NCBI GenBank assembly: GCA_900768725.1
Contig: CAAGDU010000111.1
Coordinates: 1-5,741, forward strand
Direction of reading: 5' to 3'
Source of the DNA: Bacteroidales bacterium
GTDB lineage: Bacteria > Bacteroidota > Bacteroidia > Bacteroidales > Paludibacteraceae
DNA length: 5,741 nt
The number at the start of each line of letters is the position of its first letter. Position 1 is the first letter of the stretch. Below the pieces are notes generated by a model. It did no database searches. It had not been told where the DNA came from and saw only the letters and a list, made by a program, of their open reading frames with translations. Positions 5,319 to 5,741 of this stretch are shown here, piece after piece. The translations under genes and the position numbers were made by a program.

Positions 5319-5346
5319 TTAATTGTTAATTGTTAATTGTTAATTG
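5319..5346. repeat. 7-bp tandem repeat upstream of rplY
   Basis: Four perfect units of TTAATTG, in the spacer between the tRNA-Gln terminator and rplY. The nearby inverted repeat at 5252-5286 contains the same ATGTTAATT words, so the two may share an origin. Confidence 0.88.
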
Positions 5347-5386
5347 TACTTTGGTGTGGCTGCCCGTATCCCATCACACTTTCGTT

Positions 5387-5416
5387 AAAAAAGCCCCGAC
5401 TTGTCGGGACTTTTTT
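5387..5416 (-). terminator. Rho-independent terminator after tRNA-Gln
   Basis: CCCGAC/GTCGGG with a TT loop, one C/A mismatch, then A6G pairing with CT6. The flanking A- and T-runs make it symmetrical, so it can work in both directions. It begins 2 nt after the tRNA 3' end and separates it from rplY. Confidence 0.88.
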
Positions 5417-5417
5417 G

Positions 5418-5489
5418 TTGTCCAACCTGGAATCGAACCAAGATTTTCAGAACCAAAATCTGACGTAATAGCCTTTATACCATTGGACA
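5418..5489 (-). tRNA. tRNA-Gln (anticodon TTG)
   Basis: The minus strand folds as a tRNA: acceptor stem TGTCCAA/TTGGACA (7 bp), short D arm, anticodon stem TCAGA/TCTGA around loop TTTTGGT (anticodon TTG, reads CAA and by wobble CAG), T arm CTTGG/CCAGG around TTCGATT, and discriminator A at 5418. CCA is not encoded; the genome continues CAA. A promoter lies upstream and a terminator 2 nt downstream, so it is a single-gene unit. Confidence 0.97.
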
Positions 5490-5517
5490 ATCGCGACTCT
5501 CATCACGAAATCGGGTG

Positions 5518-5549
5518 CAAAGGTACTGCTTTTTTTTGATATATGCAAA
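5518..5549 (-). promoter_or_regulatory. Bacteroidetes-type promoter of tRNA-Gln
   Basis: On the minus strand TACCTTTG (5525-5518) matches the Bacteroides -7 box TAnnTTTG exactly, and TTTG (5549-5546) stands 20 nt upstream as the -33 box. Transcription would start near 5510, about 20 nt before the tRNA. This is the only clear promoter in the window. Confidence 0.85.
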
Positions 5550-5645
5550 TTTTTCGCACTCTTTTTTCTCAAAATTGCGTTTTTTACTCAAAGAGCGCAT
5601 AAAACCTTGACGCAGACAATCTACTCGGTTTCTTAATAATAGTAT

Positions 5646-5739
5646 AACCCATTGGCGGAATTAAACCAGCGCATATTTGACTCTTCCAATGGGTTTGTTG
5701 TTAATAAAGTTAATATATTGTAGGATAGTAAGTGCGCTG
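5646..5739. other. Hairpin with possible pseudoknot in the right-end spacer
   Basis: The spacer upstream of the tRNA promoter (5550-5741) is AT-rich and shows no convincing gene. It holds a perfect 10-bp inverted repeat AACCCATTGG (5646-5655) / CCAATGGGTT (5686-5695) with a 30-nt loop. Within that loop CAGCGCA (5667-5673) is complementary to TGCGCTG (5733-5739), the topology of an H-type pseudoknot if transcribed. It could be the leader or tail of a gene beyond the window, or an unknown RNA; I do not recognise the family. Confidence 0.4.
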
Positions 5740-5741
5740 AC

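Noticed and set aside
5418..5489. tRNA gene used as an integration (att) site
   Set aside because: No second copy of the tRNA 3' end and no integrase are in the window.
5694..5720. Rightward promoter TTTG ... TATATTG
   Set aside because: The -7 box is imperfect and the spacer is only 16 nt.
5633..5740. Short minus-strand open frame running off the right edge, about 35 codons, ending N-G-L-Y-Y-Y
   Set aside because: Its codon use is AT-rich, unlike the real genes here, and it overlaps the hairpin; an open stretch this long is expected by chance. More sequence to the right would decide.

Overview
The window looks like chromosomal DNA from a member of the Bacteroidales (Bacteroidota); I cannot name the genus from sequence alone. 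Four things support this. The run rplY, pth, S4-domain protein is, as I recall it, a familiar Bacteroidales gene order. A DUF4924-type protein, a family I know only from this group, sits in the same run. The tRNA-Gln promoter has the Bacteroidetes form (TTTG, 20 nt, TAnnTTTG). The GC-rich palindromic repeats that translate as 'HPSLQREGA' and 'PPFVGRDGVG' are also familiar from this group. Genes are moderately GC-rich and spacers are AT-rich, apart from the repeats.

Left third, + strand (1-2250): a tetratricopeptide-repeat protein, cut off at its 5' end by the window edge, overlaps a TraB/GumN-family protein by 4 nt (ATGA), so the two are probably translationally coupled. The TraB/GumN protein is unusual in two ways. 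Four copies of a dispersed palindromic GC-rich repeat lie in its N-terminal coding region, and both histidine (GxxH) motifs that define the catalytic site of this family look lost. A bidirectional terminator separates it from the next gene.

Middle and right, - strand (5489 down to 2331): tRNA-Gln(TTG) with a clear promoter and its own terminator, then rplY (L25/Ctc), pth (peptidyl-tRNA hydrolase), an Hsp15-like S4-domain protein, a DUF4924 protein, and nth (endonuclease III). A strong terminator directly follows rplY. Two more repeat copies fill the rplY-pth gap. pth, the S4 gene and the DUF4924 gene are tightly packed (5-nt gap, then 11-nt overlap). The cluster joins a ribosomal protein with two proteins that deal with peptidyl-tRNA or stalled 50S subunits, and ends with a base-excision repair enzyme.

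The main non-genic content is two repeat classes: (1) the GC-rich palindromic units (six copies), four of which carry a canonical G-quadruplex motif, and (2) three separate tandem tracts, each with a 7-bp period. The right-end spacer (5550-5741) has a 10-bp hairpin and a possible pseudoknot but no convincing gene. I see no mobile-element protein, CRISPR array or defence system.
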